Origin: CAYOYK01 sp964408185 | Lineage (GTDB): Bacteria; Bacillota; Clostridia; Christensenellales; Aristaeellaceae | Reading direction: 5' to 3' | DNA length: 64,000 nt | Assembly (NCBI GenBank): GCA_964408185.1 | Contig: CAYOYK010000004.1 | Span: forward strand, 15,755 to 79,754 | Shown here: one piece after another, positions 17,566-26,514 of the stretch | How positions within the stretch are numbered: the first letter of the stretch is position 1 | Layout of the letters: each line of letters begins with the position of its first letter | Made by a program: the position numbers and the translations under genes | The notes under the pieces: model-generated | What the model was told of the DNA's origin: nothing | The model's input: only the letters and a program-made list of their open reading frames with translations | Database searches by the model: none

Positions 17566-19065
17566 ATGACACGGTTTTTCAGGGTTTACAAGTTTGTGCT
17601 ATGGGCCGCATTGCTAATCATTGCGCTGCCTCTCCTTGCGGGAGCAGTCTACAATCGGCCTTCAGGCGATGACATGGCGCACCTTTGGGAGGTGCGTGCC
17701 ATGAGCGACCCGCAGCTGGCTACGTTTGATATGCCAGACCGACAGATTGAGCGCGCGGTCAGCAACCCCGCAGCCCTGCTCGTGCAATGGTGGAAGCTCT
17801 ATTCCGGGACCTTCAGCGATGTGCTCTTGTTCTATTGCGTATGGTCGCTGTTCGGGCCGGGATGGTCGTGCATACTGCCCATGCTGGCGGTCGTTCTGTA
17901 CGTTGTATCCAGCTTTCAGGCGGTACGCTGTTTGCGGGCGTTCCAGCCAAAGATGACAAAGGATGTTTCCACCTGCCTATCGCTTCTGCTGGCAATCATG
18001 TTCCTGCTGCTGATGCCGGATGAGACCAACTCGTTATACTGGTTTGCGGGAGCTACTTACTCGATTACGGCAGCGCTGGTGATTTGTGCATTCAGTACGC
18101 TGGTACGCAGGTGCTGGTGCGTCAGGTCAGCCTCCCGCGCACGGCAATGGTTGGACGTCGGTTTTTTCTGTTTGGCGTTTTTCCTCATCGGCGGAGGCGA
18201 TTCCATCAACTCCACCATGTCCGTTCTTCTTTACGGGTTTTTCCTGCTGTGCGTCTTATGGAAGCATCAGCCCAAAAAGTACCTGCTGCCCTTTGTATTC
18301 CTTTTGGCGGGATACGCGCTGGCCACGTTGGCTCCGGGAAATTTTGCAAGGCTTGATCTGCATATGGGGCGCGGCCTTTCTCTCCCCCTCTCGCTGGCAA
18401 CCTCGTTTGTGAAGGCGCTCCAGTTTGCTTTCTCCGATATCCGCTACTGGATTTATCCGGTGCTGTGTCTCCCGGTGCTCTTGGAGGCTGCAAAGCATTT
18501 TGCCCCGACGTTTAAGGCCTGTGTGCTGATCAGCCTTGGCTCCGTTTCTCTCCTTGCAGCCGGGTTTTTCCCCCTGCTGCTGACCGTCGGAGACGTGTAC
18601 ATCACCGATCGGCACTACTGTGTGTTGTTCTTCTACTTATCCGAGCTCGTGTTTGCAAACCTCCTTGCATGGCTTAGTTATCTTGGGCGGCAACGCGACG
18701 GTGCTCTCTCGCAGCAGATAGGATGGAGGCCAAAGCGCATTGCGGCGGGCCTTGCGGCTACAGCGCTCCTTCTGGGCCTGCTCAGCGTCCCCCACCTCAC
18801 GCTGAGCCCGTTCAACCTCAACAGCGATCTCGCGTTCATGCGCGTAACCAGCCATCTGCGAGCGGGCACATTGCAGGAGTATGCCGAACAGTATGACGAG
18901 ATCGTGGCGCAAATCCGCGCGCACCCCGATGAAACAGTCGCCGTTCGCTGGCCGACGCAAAACGATGTGTTCAACTGCATCCGACCGTCCACCGATTCAT
19001 TGGAAAACCTGTACTTCTCTCAATACTACGGAGGAACATTTGCCCGCATGTATGCCGGAGAGTAG
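17566..19065 (+). CDS. Polytopic membrane protein, paralogue 4 of 4 (DUF6056/GT-C-like)
   Basis: A 499-residue protein, MTRFFRVYKFVLW, with VYNRPSGDD after helix 1, LMPDETNSLYWFAGA, IGGGDSINST, LATLAPGN and a tail with YAEQYDEIV and QYYGG. Compared with its siblings it has a small insertion in the first outer loop (DMPDRQIERAVSNPA). It lies 66 bp after paralogue 3 and 64 bp before the sugar aminotransferase, which ties the membrane family to the nucleotide-sugar genes. Confidence 0.75.
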   Translation: MTRFFRVYKFVLWAALLIIALPLLAGAVYNRPSGDDMAHLWEVRAMSDPQLATFDMPDRQIERAVSNPAALLVQWWKLYSGTFSDVLLFYCVWSLFGPGWSCILPMLAVVLYVVSSFQAVRCLRAFQPKMTKDVSTCLSLLLAIMFLLLMPDETNSLYWFAGATYSITAALVICAFSTLVRRCWCVRSASRARQWLDVGFFCLAFFLIGGGDSINSTMSVLLYGFFLLCVLWKHQPKKYLLPFVFLLAGYALATLAPGNFARLDLHMGRGLSLPLSLATSFVKALQFAFSDIRYWIYPVLCLPVLLEAAKHFAPTFKACVLISLGSVSLLAAGFFPLLLTVGDVYITDRHYCVLFFYLSELVFANLLAWLSYLGRQRDGALSQQIGWRPKRIAAGLAATALLLGLLSVPHLTLSPFNLNSDLAFMRVTSHLRAGTLQEYAEQYDEIVAQIRAHPDETVAVRWPTQNDVFNCIRPSTDSLENLYFSQYYGGTFARMYAGE

Positions 19066-19129
19066 CCCCCGAAGCATCTCCCTCAGCCACAAGCCCACAG
19101 AGAAGAACTGAAGAAAAGAGGTTCCCATC

Positions 19130-20338
19130 ATGAAAATCAACTTCTTCGACCTGCACCGTCAATACGAGGCCCTCAAGTCCGAGCTGGAGCCCGCCGTACT
19201 GGAATGTCTGGCTAGCTGCAATTTTATCGAAGGCCCCAAGGTGAAGGAGCTGGAGAGCGCCATGTGCGATTTCCTTCAGGTGGGCTACGCCATCACCAGC
19301 GGCAACGGCACGGATTCGCTCAAGCTGGCCCTGCGCGCCGTTGGGGTGAAGCCCGGCGACGAGGTCATCACCACGCCGTTCACGTTCTTCGCTACGGCGG
19401 AGGCCATCGCGGCCGTCGGGGCTGTGCCTGTGTTTGTGGATGTAAAGGCGGACGACTACAACCTCGACCCGGAGAAGATCGAGGCCGCCATCACCCCCAA
19501 GACGCGCGCCATCCTGCCCGTGCACATTTTCGGCTCCCCCGCCGATATGGACGCGATCTGCGCCGTCGCCAAAAAGCACGGGCTCAAGGTCGTGGACGAC
19601 GCGTGCCAAGCCATCGGCGCGCGCTACCGGGGCAAGCCCGTCGGCACGCTGGCGGATGCGACCTGCTTTTCGTTTTATCCTACCAAGAACCTTGGCGCTT
19701 ACGGCGACGGCGGCATGGTGACCACCAACGACGAAACCGTGGCCAGCACCTGCCGCGCGCTCAAGGCGCACGGCGCGGGCAAGCTGGGCGCAAAGGCCTA
19801 CGCGCGCCTGAACAACACGCCCTTTGAGGACGTCCCGCAGGCGGAGGGCGCGCAGTCGCCGCTGTACGATCCGTACAAATACTACAACTACATCATCGCG
19901 GAGAATTCCCGCTTGGACAGCCTGCAGGCGGCGGTGCTGCTTGTCAAGCTCCGGCATTTGGACGAGCTGAACCGCAAGCGCGCCGCCATCGCCAAGAAGT
20001 ACATCGCCGCGCTGGCGGATACGCCCCTCGCGCTGCCCCATCCCGTGGAGGGCGACAGCCTGCACTGCTGGCATCAGTTTGCCGTGATGTCCGACGAGAA
20101 AAACAAGCTGACCGCATATCTGGGCGCGCATGAGATCGGCACCGGCGCGTTCTACCCGGTGCCGCTGCACCTGCAAAAGGCGTTCCAGCAGCTCGGCTAT
20201 CAGGAGGGCAGCCTGCCCGTGGCCGAAAGCCTGTGCAAACGCTCCGTCTGCCTGCCCATCTTCCCGGAGCTGACCGACGCGGAGATCGGCCACATTACCG
20301 ATACCATCCGCGCCTTCTATGAGGAAGCCGCCAAATGA
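19130..20338 (+). CDS. DegT/DnrJ/EryC1-family sugar aminotransferase, WbpE-like
   Basis: A 402-residue PLP enzyme that transfers an amino group to a keto sugar nucleotide. The PLP lysine is K186 in SFYPTKNLGAYGDGG; the cofactor-binding VVDDACQ lies at 154-160 and TSGNGTDSLKLALRA near residue 60. With the next two genes (an N-acetyltransferase and a Gfo/Idh dehydrogenase) it reproduces the WbpE-WbpD-WbpB set, which makes 2,3-diacetamido uronic acids from UDP-GlcNAc-uronate, so this product is likely but not proven. No WbpA homologue is present. Its TGA overlaps the next ATG. Confidence 0.9.
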   Translation: MKINFFDLHRQYEALKSELEPAVLECLASCNFIEGPKVKELESAMCDFLQVGYAITSGNGTDSLKLALRAVGVKPGDEVITTPFTFFATAEAIAAVGAVPVFVDVKADDYNLDPEKIEAAITPKTRAILPVHIFGSPADMDAICAVAKKHGLKVVDDACQAIGARYRGKPVGTLADATCFSFYPTKNLGAYGDGGMVTTNDETVASTCRALKAHGAGKLGAKAYARLNNTPFEDVPQAEGAQSPLYDPYKYYNYIIAENSRLDSLQAAVLLVKLRHLDELNRKRAAIAKKYIAALADTPLALPHPVEGDSLHCWHQFAVMSDEKNKLTAYLGAHEIGTGAFYPVPLHLQKAFQQLGYQEGSLPVAESLCKRSVCLPIFPELTDAEIGHITDTIRAFYEEAAK

Positions 20339-20877
20339 GAGAGAACGTGTACATCGATCCCACCGCGCATGTATCCGACAAGGCCGATATCGGCAGCGGA
20401 ACCAAGGTGTGGATCAACAGCCAGATCCGAGAAGATACGGTGATCGGCGAGAACTGCATCCTCAGCAAGGATACGTATATCGACTTCAGCGTGCGCATCG
20501 GCAGCCGCGTCAAAATTCAAAACGGCGTGAGCGTCTACCATGGCGTGACCATCGAGGACGATGTGTTCGTCGGCCCAAACGTCGCCTTTACCAACGATTT
20601 CTACCCGCGCGCGTTCAACGGCGATTTTGACGTGCGGCCCACGCGCGTCTGCCGGGGCGCGTCCATCGGCGCAAACGCCACCATCGTCTGCGGGCACACG
20701 CTGGGCGAGTATTGCTTGGTCGGCTCCGGCAGCGTGGTCACGCACGACGTGCCGCCCTATTGCCTCGCCGTGGGCAACCCGGCCCGCGTAATCGGCGCGG
20801 TGTGCAAGTGCGGCCAGCCCGTGAGCCATCCCGGCGACCCATGCGAACGCTGCCAAAGCAAAAAGGAGAGCCTATGA
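20335..20877 (+). CDS. Left-handed beta-helix sugar N-acetyltransferase, WbpD-like
   Basis: A 180-residue hexapeptide-repeat protein (IDPTAHVSDKADIGSGTKVW, IGENCILSKDTYI, IGANATIVCGHTLGE), the fold of acetyl-CoA-dependent sugar acetyltransferases. FTNDFYPRA is characteristic of the WbpD/QdtC type and carries active-site residues. The C terminus adds a small Cys-rich tail (CKCG...CERC) that could bind zinc. ATG overlaps the preceding stop as ATGA, and its own stop overlaps the next start in the same way, so the three enzymes are translationally coupled. Confidence 0.9.
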   Translation: MRENVYIDPTAHVSDKADIGSGTKVWINSQIREDTVIGENCILSKDTYIDFSVRIGSRVKIQNGVSVYHGVTIEDDVFVGPNVAFTNDFYPRAFNGDFDVRPTRVCRGASIGANATIVCGHTLGEYCLVGSGSVVTHDVPPYCLAVGNPARVIGAVCKCGQPVSHPGDPCERCQSKKESL

Positions 20878-21893
20878 ATACTGCGTTGATCGGCTACGGC
20901 TACTGGGGCCCCAACATTGCCCGCAACCTGAAGGCCAGCCCAAAGACGACACTGTGCGCCATCTGCGACGCAAGCCCCGCGATGCTCGCAAAGGCGCGCG
21001 CCCTTTACGGTGACGAGGTGCGGTACACGACAGATTACCATACCATTCTGGACGATCCGTCCATCGAGGCCGTCGCGGTCGCTCTGCGGCACGACGTCGC
21101 TTTCCCCATCGCGCAGGAGGTCATGCGCACGGGCAAGCATCTGTTCATCGAAAAGCCGATGGCCACGGCCGAGGCCGACGTGCGCCTGCTGGGCGAAATC
21201 AGCGAGCGGATGGGCGTGGTGCTGCATACCGACCACATATTGGTGTTCAACCCGTGCATCCGCTATGTCAAGCGCATGATCGACAGCGGCGAGCTGGGCG
21301 AGCTGCTCTATTTTGACTCCTCGCGCGTCAATTTGGGCCCGCACATCAAAAACGATATCAACGCCATGTGGGACTTGGCCGTGCATGACCTTGCCGTGCT
21401 GGATTATCTGTGCGACGGCCAGCCCGTGGCGCAGGTGAGCGCGGTCGGCATGAGCCATTACAGCCAGTGCGAGGAGCTCACCTACCTGACGCTGCGCTAT
21501 GAGAGCGGGCTGGTGGGCTTTCTCAAGTCCAGCTGGATATCGCCCCTCAAGGAGCGCATGATGGTCATTGGCGGCACCAAGAAGATGGTGGTCTTTGACG
21601 ACCTGCGCACCGACGAAAAGCTGATGATCTACGACAAGGGCGTCGAGCTGCCCGACGACTTTACCGAGTACGGCCGCTACGAGGCCAAGGTGCGTATGGG
21701 CGACCTGCTTTTGCCCTACATTCCGGCGGAGGACTCGCTGCGCAACAGCATTGAGCACTTTGCGGACTGCGTCGCCGAGGGGCGGCAGAGCGTCACGGGC
21801 TATCAGCAGGCAGCGCGCGTCATCGGCGTGCTGGAGCGCGCCGACGCGCAGCTTCGCGCCGTTCGCGCAGCGGGGGAGGAGGCCAAGGCATGA
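20874..21893 (+). CDS. Gfo/Idh/MocA-family dehydrogenase, WbpB-like
   Basis: A 339-residue NAD-dependent oxidoreductase. The Rossmann motif is IGYGYWGPNIARN at the N terminus, the conserved EKP lies in HLFIEKPMATAEAD, and MWDLAVHDLAVLDYL holds the catalytic histidine region. Paired with the preceding aminotransferase and acetyltransferase, the likely substrate is a UDP-hexuronate oxidised at C3, as by WbpB. The ATG follows AAAAGGAGAG and overlaps the acetyltransferase stop. Confidence 0.9.
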   Translation: MNTALIGYGYWGPNIARNLKASPKTTLCAICDASPAMLAKARALYGDEVRYTTDYHTILDDPSIEAVAVALRHDVAFPIAQEVMRTGKHLFIEKPMATAEADVRLLGEISERMGVVLHTDHILVFNPCIRYVKRMIDSGELGELLYFDSSRVNLGPHIKNDINAMWDLAVHDLAVLDYLCDGQPVAQVSAVGMSHYSQCEELTYLTLRYESGLVGFLKSSWISPLKERMMVIGGTKKMVVFDDLRTDEKLMIYDKGVELPDDFTEYGRYEAKVRMGDLLLPYIPAEDSLRNSIEHFADCVAEGRQSVTGYQQAARVIGVLERADAQLRAVRAAGEEAKA

Positions 21894-22849
21894 GACCGAC
21901 ATTGAAGGGCAGCCGTATTCTGATTACCGGAGGGGCCGGGTTTATCGGCAGCCATCTGACTGATCGTCTGCTGGACGAGGGCGCGGAGCAGGTGGTCGTG
22001 ATGGACAACATGTTCCTCGGCCGCGAAAGCAACCTTGCCGACGCGACGCGGCGCGGCGCGGTGCTGTACAAGGACGACGCGGAGTTTAGCGAGTCCGTGG
22101 AATATCTGCTGCGCGAGCACCGGATCGACGTGGTTTTCAACTTGGCCACAAAGGCGCTCAACTACTCGTTTATCAACCCCAAGGAGGCCTTTACCACCAA
22201 TGTAACGGTCATTGCCAACCTGCTGGAGCTCCAGCGCAAGGGGCTGTTCCGGACGCTGTGCCATTTTTCCAGCTCGGAGGTCTATGGCACGGCGCTGTAC
22301 GAGCCGATGGACGAAAAGCACCCCTACAACCCGACCACCACCTACGCGGGCGGCAAGGCGGCGGCGGACGTAATGCTGAAAACTTACGTGAACATGTTCG
22401 GGGTGGACGCGTTTATCATCCGGCCGTTCAACAACTACGGCCCGCGGCAGAACTGGGAGGGGCCGCTGGCGGGCATTATCCCGGCCACCGCGCGGCGCAT
22501 AAGGAACGGCGAGCCGCCCGTGCTGTGCGGCGAGGGCACGCAGTGCCGCGATTTTATCTACGTCAAGGATACCGTGGACGCGGTGGTCAAGCTCTTTGGC
22601 GTGATGCCCTCCGGCGACGAGGTGAACGTATCGGCGGGCAACAAGCGCAGCATGAAGGAGCTTCTCACCCAGATATGCGAGCTCATGGGCTACACGGGCG
22701 AGATTGCGCGCTTGCCGCGACGCGGCGCGGATGTGGAGTGCCACAACGCCACCAACCAAAAGCTGCTGGGACTGATCGACTTTCAGCCGACTCCGTTTGC
22801 GCAGGGACTTGCGGAGACGCTCGACTGGTATAAGGAGCGCTTGGGATGA
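21890..22849 (+). CDS. Extended SDR nucleotide-sugar epimerase/dehydratase
   Basis: A 319-residue extended short-chain dehydrogenase with NAD motif GGAGFIGSH at residues 14-22, SSSEVYGTA, and the catalytic Tyr-xxx-Lys in TTYAGGKAAAD. The region RPFNNYGPRQ and DFIYVKDTVDAV are typical of UDP-sugar epimerases and decarboxylases. The exact reaction cannot be read from sequence. ATGA overlaps on both sides place it firmly in the operon. Confidence 0.88.
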   Translation: MRPTLKGSRILITGGAGFIGSHLTDRLLDEGAEQVVVMDNMFLGRESNLADATRRGAVLYKDDAEFSESVEYLLREHRIDVVFNLATKALNYSFINPKEAFTTNVTVIANLLELQRKGLFRTLCHFSSSEVYGTALYEPMDEKHPYNPTTTYAGGKAAADVMLKTYVNMFGVDAFIIRPFNNYGPRQNWEGPLAGIIPATARRIRNGEPPVLCGEGTQCRDFIYVKDTVDAVVKLFGVMPSGDEVNVSAGNKRSMKELLTQICELMGYTGEIARLPRRGADVECHNATNQKLLGLIDFQPTPFAQGLAETLDWYKERLG

Positions 22850-23931
22850 TTCGACTCATTAAGCCGTACCTGTCCTTCGATGAGATGAAGGGCGATTTTG
22901 CGGAGATCCTAGACGGCGGCATCCTCACCAAGGGACGCTTTTCCAAGCTGCTGCCGCAAAAGGTCTGCGAGTACACCGGCGCGAAGCACGCCTTCCTCAC
23001 CACCTCCGCCACCACCGCGCTGACCATGTGCCTGCGCCTGATCGGCGCCGGACCGGGCGACGAGGTCATCGTATCGGACTTCTCATTCCCGGCCTCCGTG
23101 AACGTGATCGAGGACGTGGGCGCGACGCCCGTGTTCGCGGACGTATCGCGCGAAACCTTTAACGCGACGGCCGAAACCATCGCGGAGCTTATTACGGCGC
23201 GCACCAAGGCGCTCATCTTCGTGGACGGGCTGGGCAATCCCTCCGGCACGGATCAGATCGCCGCGCTATGCCGCGAGAAGGGCGTTGTGATGATCGAGGA
23301 CGCGGCCTGCGCCATCGGCAGCAGCGTCAACGGGCGCAAGACCGGCAACATTGCCGACCTGACCTGCTTCAGCCTGCACCCGCGCAAGCTGATTACCGGC
23401 GGCGAGGGCGGCATTATCACCACCAACAGCGACGCATATGCCGACGAGCTGCGCTACAAGCTCAACCACGGGCAGGACGCAAGCAGCGGCGCGTTTATCG
23501 ACTACGGCTACAACTACCGCATGCCGGAGCTCAACTGCGCCATGGTCTGCCGCCAGCTGGACAAGCTGGACGACATCGTGGCCGACCGCATCCGGCAGCA
23601 GGCCGCCTATGCCGAGGGACTCGCGCCGCTTGGCTTCATCGCCCAGCGCCACGACGCAAACGCCGTGCACAACATGCAGAGCATCGTGTTCCGCCTGCCG
23701 GACGGCATGGATCAGGACGCGCTGTTCGGCCATCTGCGCGCGCACGACATCGAGTGCATTTTCGGCACCTACTGCCTGAGCGAGTGCGCCTACTACCAGA
23801 ACAAGTACCACAGCATACAGCCCAACGCACAGTACCTGATGCACCATACCATCACGCTGCCCTGCTATGCGGGCGTGCCCGTTGCCGACGTGGTCGCCTG
23901 CATCGCGGAGTACTGCGCAGAACAAGCCTAA
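22846..23931 (+). CDS. Second DegT-family PLP aminotransferase
   Basis: A 361-residue PLP protein, distinct from the first one in the operon. The PLP lysine is K181 in SLHPRKLITGGEGG, with VDGLGNPSGT and MIEDAACAIGSS before it. The Arg-Lys-Leu-Ile-Thr-Gly-Gly-Glu arrangement is common in perosamine-type and 3-amino-sugar aminotransferases. With the preceding SDR it may make a second amino sugar of the same glycan (inference). Confidence 0.87.
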   Translation: MIRLIKPYLSFDEMKGDFAEILDGGILTKGRFSKLLPQKVCEYTGAKHAFLTTSATTALTMCLRLIGAGPGDEVIVSDFSFPASVNVIEDVGATPVFADVSRETFNATAETIAELITARTKALIFVDGLGNPSGTDQIAALCREKGVVMIEDAACAIGSSVNGRKTGNIADLTCFSLHPRKLITGGEGGIITTNSDAYADELRYKLNHGQDASSGAFIDYGYNYRMPELNCAMVCRQLDKLDDIVADRIRQQAAYAEGLAPLGFIAQRHDANAVHNMQSIVFRLPDGMDQDALFGHLRAHDIECIFGTYCLSECAYYQNKYHSIQPNAQYLMHHTITLPCYAGVPVADVVACIAEYCAEQA

Positions 23932-23947
23932 CGACCGGGAGGTGCGC

Positions 23948-24928
23948 ATGACGCCCGATATCTCCATTATCATTCCCGCCTTTAACGAGGAAGCCATCGC
24001 CCAGACGACGGTGGAAACGCTCGACGCGTATCTGGCAAGCCAGAGCTTCTCGGCCGAGGTGCTGTTTGTGGACGACGGCTCGCAGGATCAAACCGTCGCC
24101 ATCGTTGAGCAAACGCCCATGCCGCACGCATGCAAGCGGATCGTCAAGCTGTCGCGCAACTTTGGCTCTCACGCGGCCATCCGCGCGGGCCTTTATCACG
24201 CCAAGGCAGACCGCTGCGCGCTGTACTACATGGACATGGCGGAGAGCCCGGATATCCTCAAGGCGTTCTACGAGAAGCTGCAGGAGGGCTACGAGGTGGT
24301 GGGCAGCCAGCGCGTCGGCTACAAGCCCAGCCGTGGCAGCCGCATCTATTCGTGGCTGCAAAAAAAGTATATCTGTCCGGCGTACCCGGAGGACGGCATT
24401 TCCAGCTTCGCGCTCGGCAAGCACGCCAAGCGTGCGCTGAACGAGAACATTGAGAGCGACAGCTCCGTATTCCTGCAAATCTACACCATGGGCTTCCGCA
24501 AATGCCTGATCCAGAGCCGGATCCAGGAGCGCGAAAAGGGCGTAAGCAAATGGACGTTCCGCAAAAAGGTGACGCTGCTGGTGGACAGCTTTTGCAGCTT
24601 TTCCCACGCGCCGCTTCACCTGATTACCGGGGTCGGCTTTGTGTTTGCGCTGGCCGGCTTTCTGTACGCGCTGGGGCTCTCCGTGGCCAAGCTGTTCCGG
24701 CTGGCGGAGTTTGAGCTTGGCTTCCCCATGCTGATCTCCGTGCTGCTGCTGGGCTTCGGCCTGACCAACGTCGCCTTGGGCGTGATCTCGGAGTACCTTG
24801 TGCGCACGCTGGACGCATCCCGGCGGCGGCCCGCGTTTATCGTGGAGAGCGTCATCGACGACGATGGAAAGCCCGAAGAACTGAATCAAGGCTGTGCCAA
24901 GTCAACGCCGGCAAAGGAGGCTGTATGA
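23948..24928 (+). CDS. Membrane-anchored GT2 glycosyltransferase, GtrB/DPM1-like
   Basis: A 326-residue enzyme with a GT2 catalytic domain (ISIIIPAFNEE, LFVDDGSQDQT, LSRNFGSHAAIRAGL) and two C-terminal membrane helices (LITGVGFVFALAGFLYAL and VLLLGFGLTNVALGV). Such proteins load a sugar on undecaprenyl phosphate. The usual DxDLQDPPE-type metal motif is replaced by YMDMAESPDILKAF. The ATG after GGGAGG is preferred over an earlier in-frame codon. Its stop overlaps the next gene. Together with the GT-C-like membrane proteins this suggests lipid-linked sugar donation outside the cell. Confidence 0.88.
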   Translation: MTPDISIIIPAFNEEAIAQTTVETLDAYLASQSFSAEVLFVDDGSQDQTVAIVEQTPMPHACKRIVKLSRNFGSHAAIRAGLYHAKADRCALYYMDMAESPDILKAFYEKLQEGYEVVGSQRVGYKPSRGSRIYSWLQKKYICPAYPEDGISSFALGKHAKRALNENIESDSSVFLQIYTMGFRKCLIQSRIQEREKGVSKWTFRKKVTLLVDSFCSFSHAPLHLITGVGFVFALAGFLYALGLSVAKLFRLAEFELGFPMLISVLLLGFGLTNVALGVISEYLVRTLDASRRRPAFIVESVIDDDGKPEELNQGCAKSTPAKEAV

Positions 24929-25827
24929 ACATTCTTGTTACCGGCGCAAGTGGGTTGGTCGGCTCAGCCGCCGCCCAGCACCTGAGCAGAATCCCCGGAG
25001 TATCTGTTACCGCTCTGGCGCGCCGTATGATAGCGGACAAGTATCAAAGCGTTTGCTGTGATCTTTCTTGCGATGACATGGAGCACGCCCTTGGCGCTCG
25101 CTCGTTCGATGCCATCGTGCATTGCGCGGCCGTGATTCCAGCGGCGAATATGGCGGAGGAGTTTATCTTTCAGCAGAATACCGCCATGGATCGGAAGATC
25201 GCGCAGTATGCATCCGCACATATGTGTCGGCTTATCTATGTGTCAACGGTCGCCCTGTATCAAAACCTGACAGGAGAACAGGTAAACAGCGAGACCTCCC
25301 CTATCCATACTGATACATTGTATCAGAAATCAAAGTTCGATGGGGAGGCGTTTGTCCGGGAGACCTGTCCCTCCTATGCCATTCTGCGGCTGCCATCGCC
25401 CTACGGAAGCGGGCAAAACCGAACCACCGTGCTAAAGCTCTTTATTCAAAAAGCGCTGCAAAGCGGCTCCGTCGGCTACTTTGGGCAGGGCAGTCGGACG
25501 CAGAATTTCGTACACGTTACGGATATCGCGCGTGCAGTCGAAAAAGCCATTCTGTCAAAAGAAAACGACGTTTTCAACATTGCCGCAGCTCAGTCTGTCT
25601 CCATGAAGGAGCTTGCCGCGCTGGTGGTTTCTATCGCAAATCAGCGCTTTGGCTGCAGCGCTTCCGTGGAGCCCGTGCCAAAGCCTGACCCGCAGGAGGA
25701 ATACCGTTCCAACATCAGCATTGCCAAGGCGGAACGCCTGCTTGGCTGGAGGCCGCAGGTGCGCCTGACGGACGGAATCGCAGACTGGATGAGCATGCTC
25801 ACTGATGCGGCTCCGCAGGAGAGCTGA
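24925..25827 (+). CDS. NAD-dependent epimerase/dehydratase (SDR)
   Basis: A 300-residue extended SDR: NILVTGASGLVGSAA at the N terminus, VHCAAVIP, VSTVALY and the catalytic pair in LYQKSKFDGE, then RLPSPYGSGQN and NFVHVTDIARAV. Related to nucleotide-sugar epimerases or reductases. Base composition drops here compared with the upstream operon genes, although the ATGA overlap with the GT2 gene keeps it in the same transcript. Confidence 0.85.
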   Translation: MNILVTGASGLVGSAAAQHLSRIPGVSVTALARRMIADKYQSVCCDLSCDDMEHALGARSFDAIVHCAAVIPAANMAEEFIFQQNTAMDRKIAQYASAHMCRLIYVSTVALYQNLTGEQVNSETSPIHTDTLYQKSKFDGEAFVRETCPSYAILRLPSPYGSGQNRTTVLKLFIQKALQSGSVGYFGQGSRTQNFVHVTDIARAVEKAILSKENDVFNIAAAQSVSMKELAALVVSIANQRFGCSASVEPVPKPDPQEEYRSNISIAKAERLLGWRPQVRLTDGIADWMSMLTDAAPQES

Positions 25828-25829
25828 CC

Positions 25830-26498
25830 ATGCGAATCGCTGTTTTGTCGGATGCGCACGGCAATGCTTTTGGATTGAGAACCTGCCTCCACCACATCGC
25901 GCAGGAACAAGTGGATCAGATTTTCTACCTAGGGGACGCGTTCGGCTATGGAGACCGTGGCGAGCAGGTGGTAGAGCTTCTGCGCGGCGTCAAGGCTCAC
26001 GCGCTGCTTGGAAACCACGACGCAATGCTGCTGGGCCGCCTGCCCGTGGATACGGAACGGAACAAAAGCTATCGATTGCCGCCGCTGAGCGCCGTAAGCC
26101 CCTCCGCAGTGGCATGGCTTCAACCCCTGTTGCCGTATGCCCAACTATCCATTCAAGAACGGCGGATATTGCTTGTACACGGGTCACCTCTGGACCCGCT
26201 AGGTGGCTATCTGTACGCAGATAGTGACAAGCGCGCGCTGGCGAGCCTCCCCTATGACTGCATATTGATGGGGCATACGCACCGGCCCTATCTTGAACAG
26301 GTTGGAGCCGTATGCGTAGCAAACGTCGGTTCCTGCGGGCTGCCGCGCGATATCGGCAATCGACTTTGCTACGCCCTTTACGACAGCAAGTCAAACACCT
26401 GCGAGCTGAGGTATTGCATAGCGGATCCCGCGCAGATGCGAGAAAGTTTTCGCAACGCCAGCAGCGATGTGCTGCGCTGTTTAGAACGCAACAGATGA
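25830..26498 (+). CDS. Metallophosphoesterase, YfcE-like
   Basis: A 222-residue calcineurin-like phosphoesterase with all metal motifs: SDAHGN (residues 7-12), YLGDAFGYG, LLGNHD and VHGS, MGHTHRP. The family hydrolyses phosphodiesters or phosphomonoesters using two metal ions. Inside a glycan operon it may act on a sugar phosphate or an activated head group, but that is speculation. It starts 3 bp after the SDR stop. Confidence 0.85.
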   Translation: MRIAVLSDAHGNAFGLRTCLHHIAQEQVDQIFYLGDAFGYGDRGEQVVELLRGVKAHALLGNHDAMLLGRLPVDTERNKSYRLPPLSAVSPSAVAWLQPLLPYAQLSIQERRILLVHGSPLDPLGGYLYADSDKRALASLPYDCILMGHTHRPYLEQVGAVCVANVGSCGLPRDIGNRLCYALYDSKSNTCELRYCIADPAQMRESFRNASSDVLRCLERNR

Positions 26499-26514
26499 AA
26501 AGGCGGTGTCCAAG

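Noticed and set aside
19065..19130. A further membrane paralogue between 19065 and 19130
   Set aside because: The 64-bp gap holds only the ribosome site of the aminotransferase gene.
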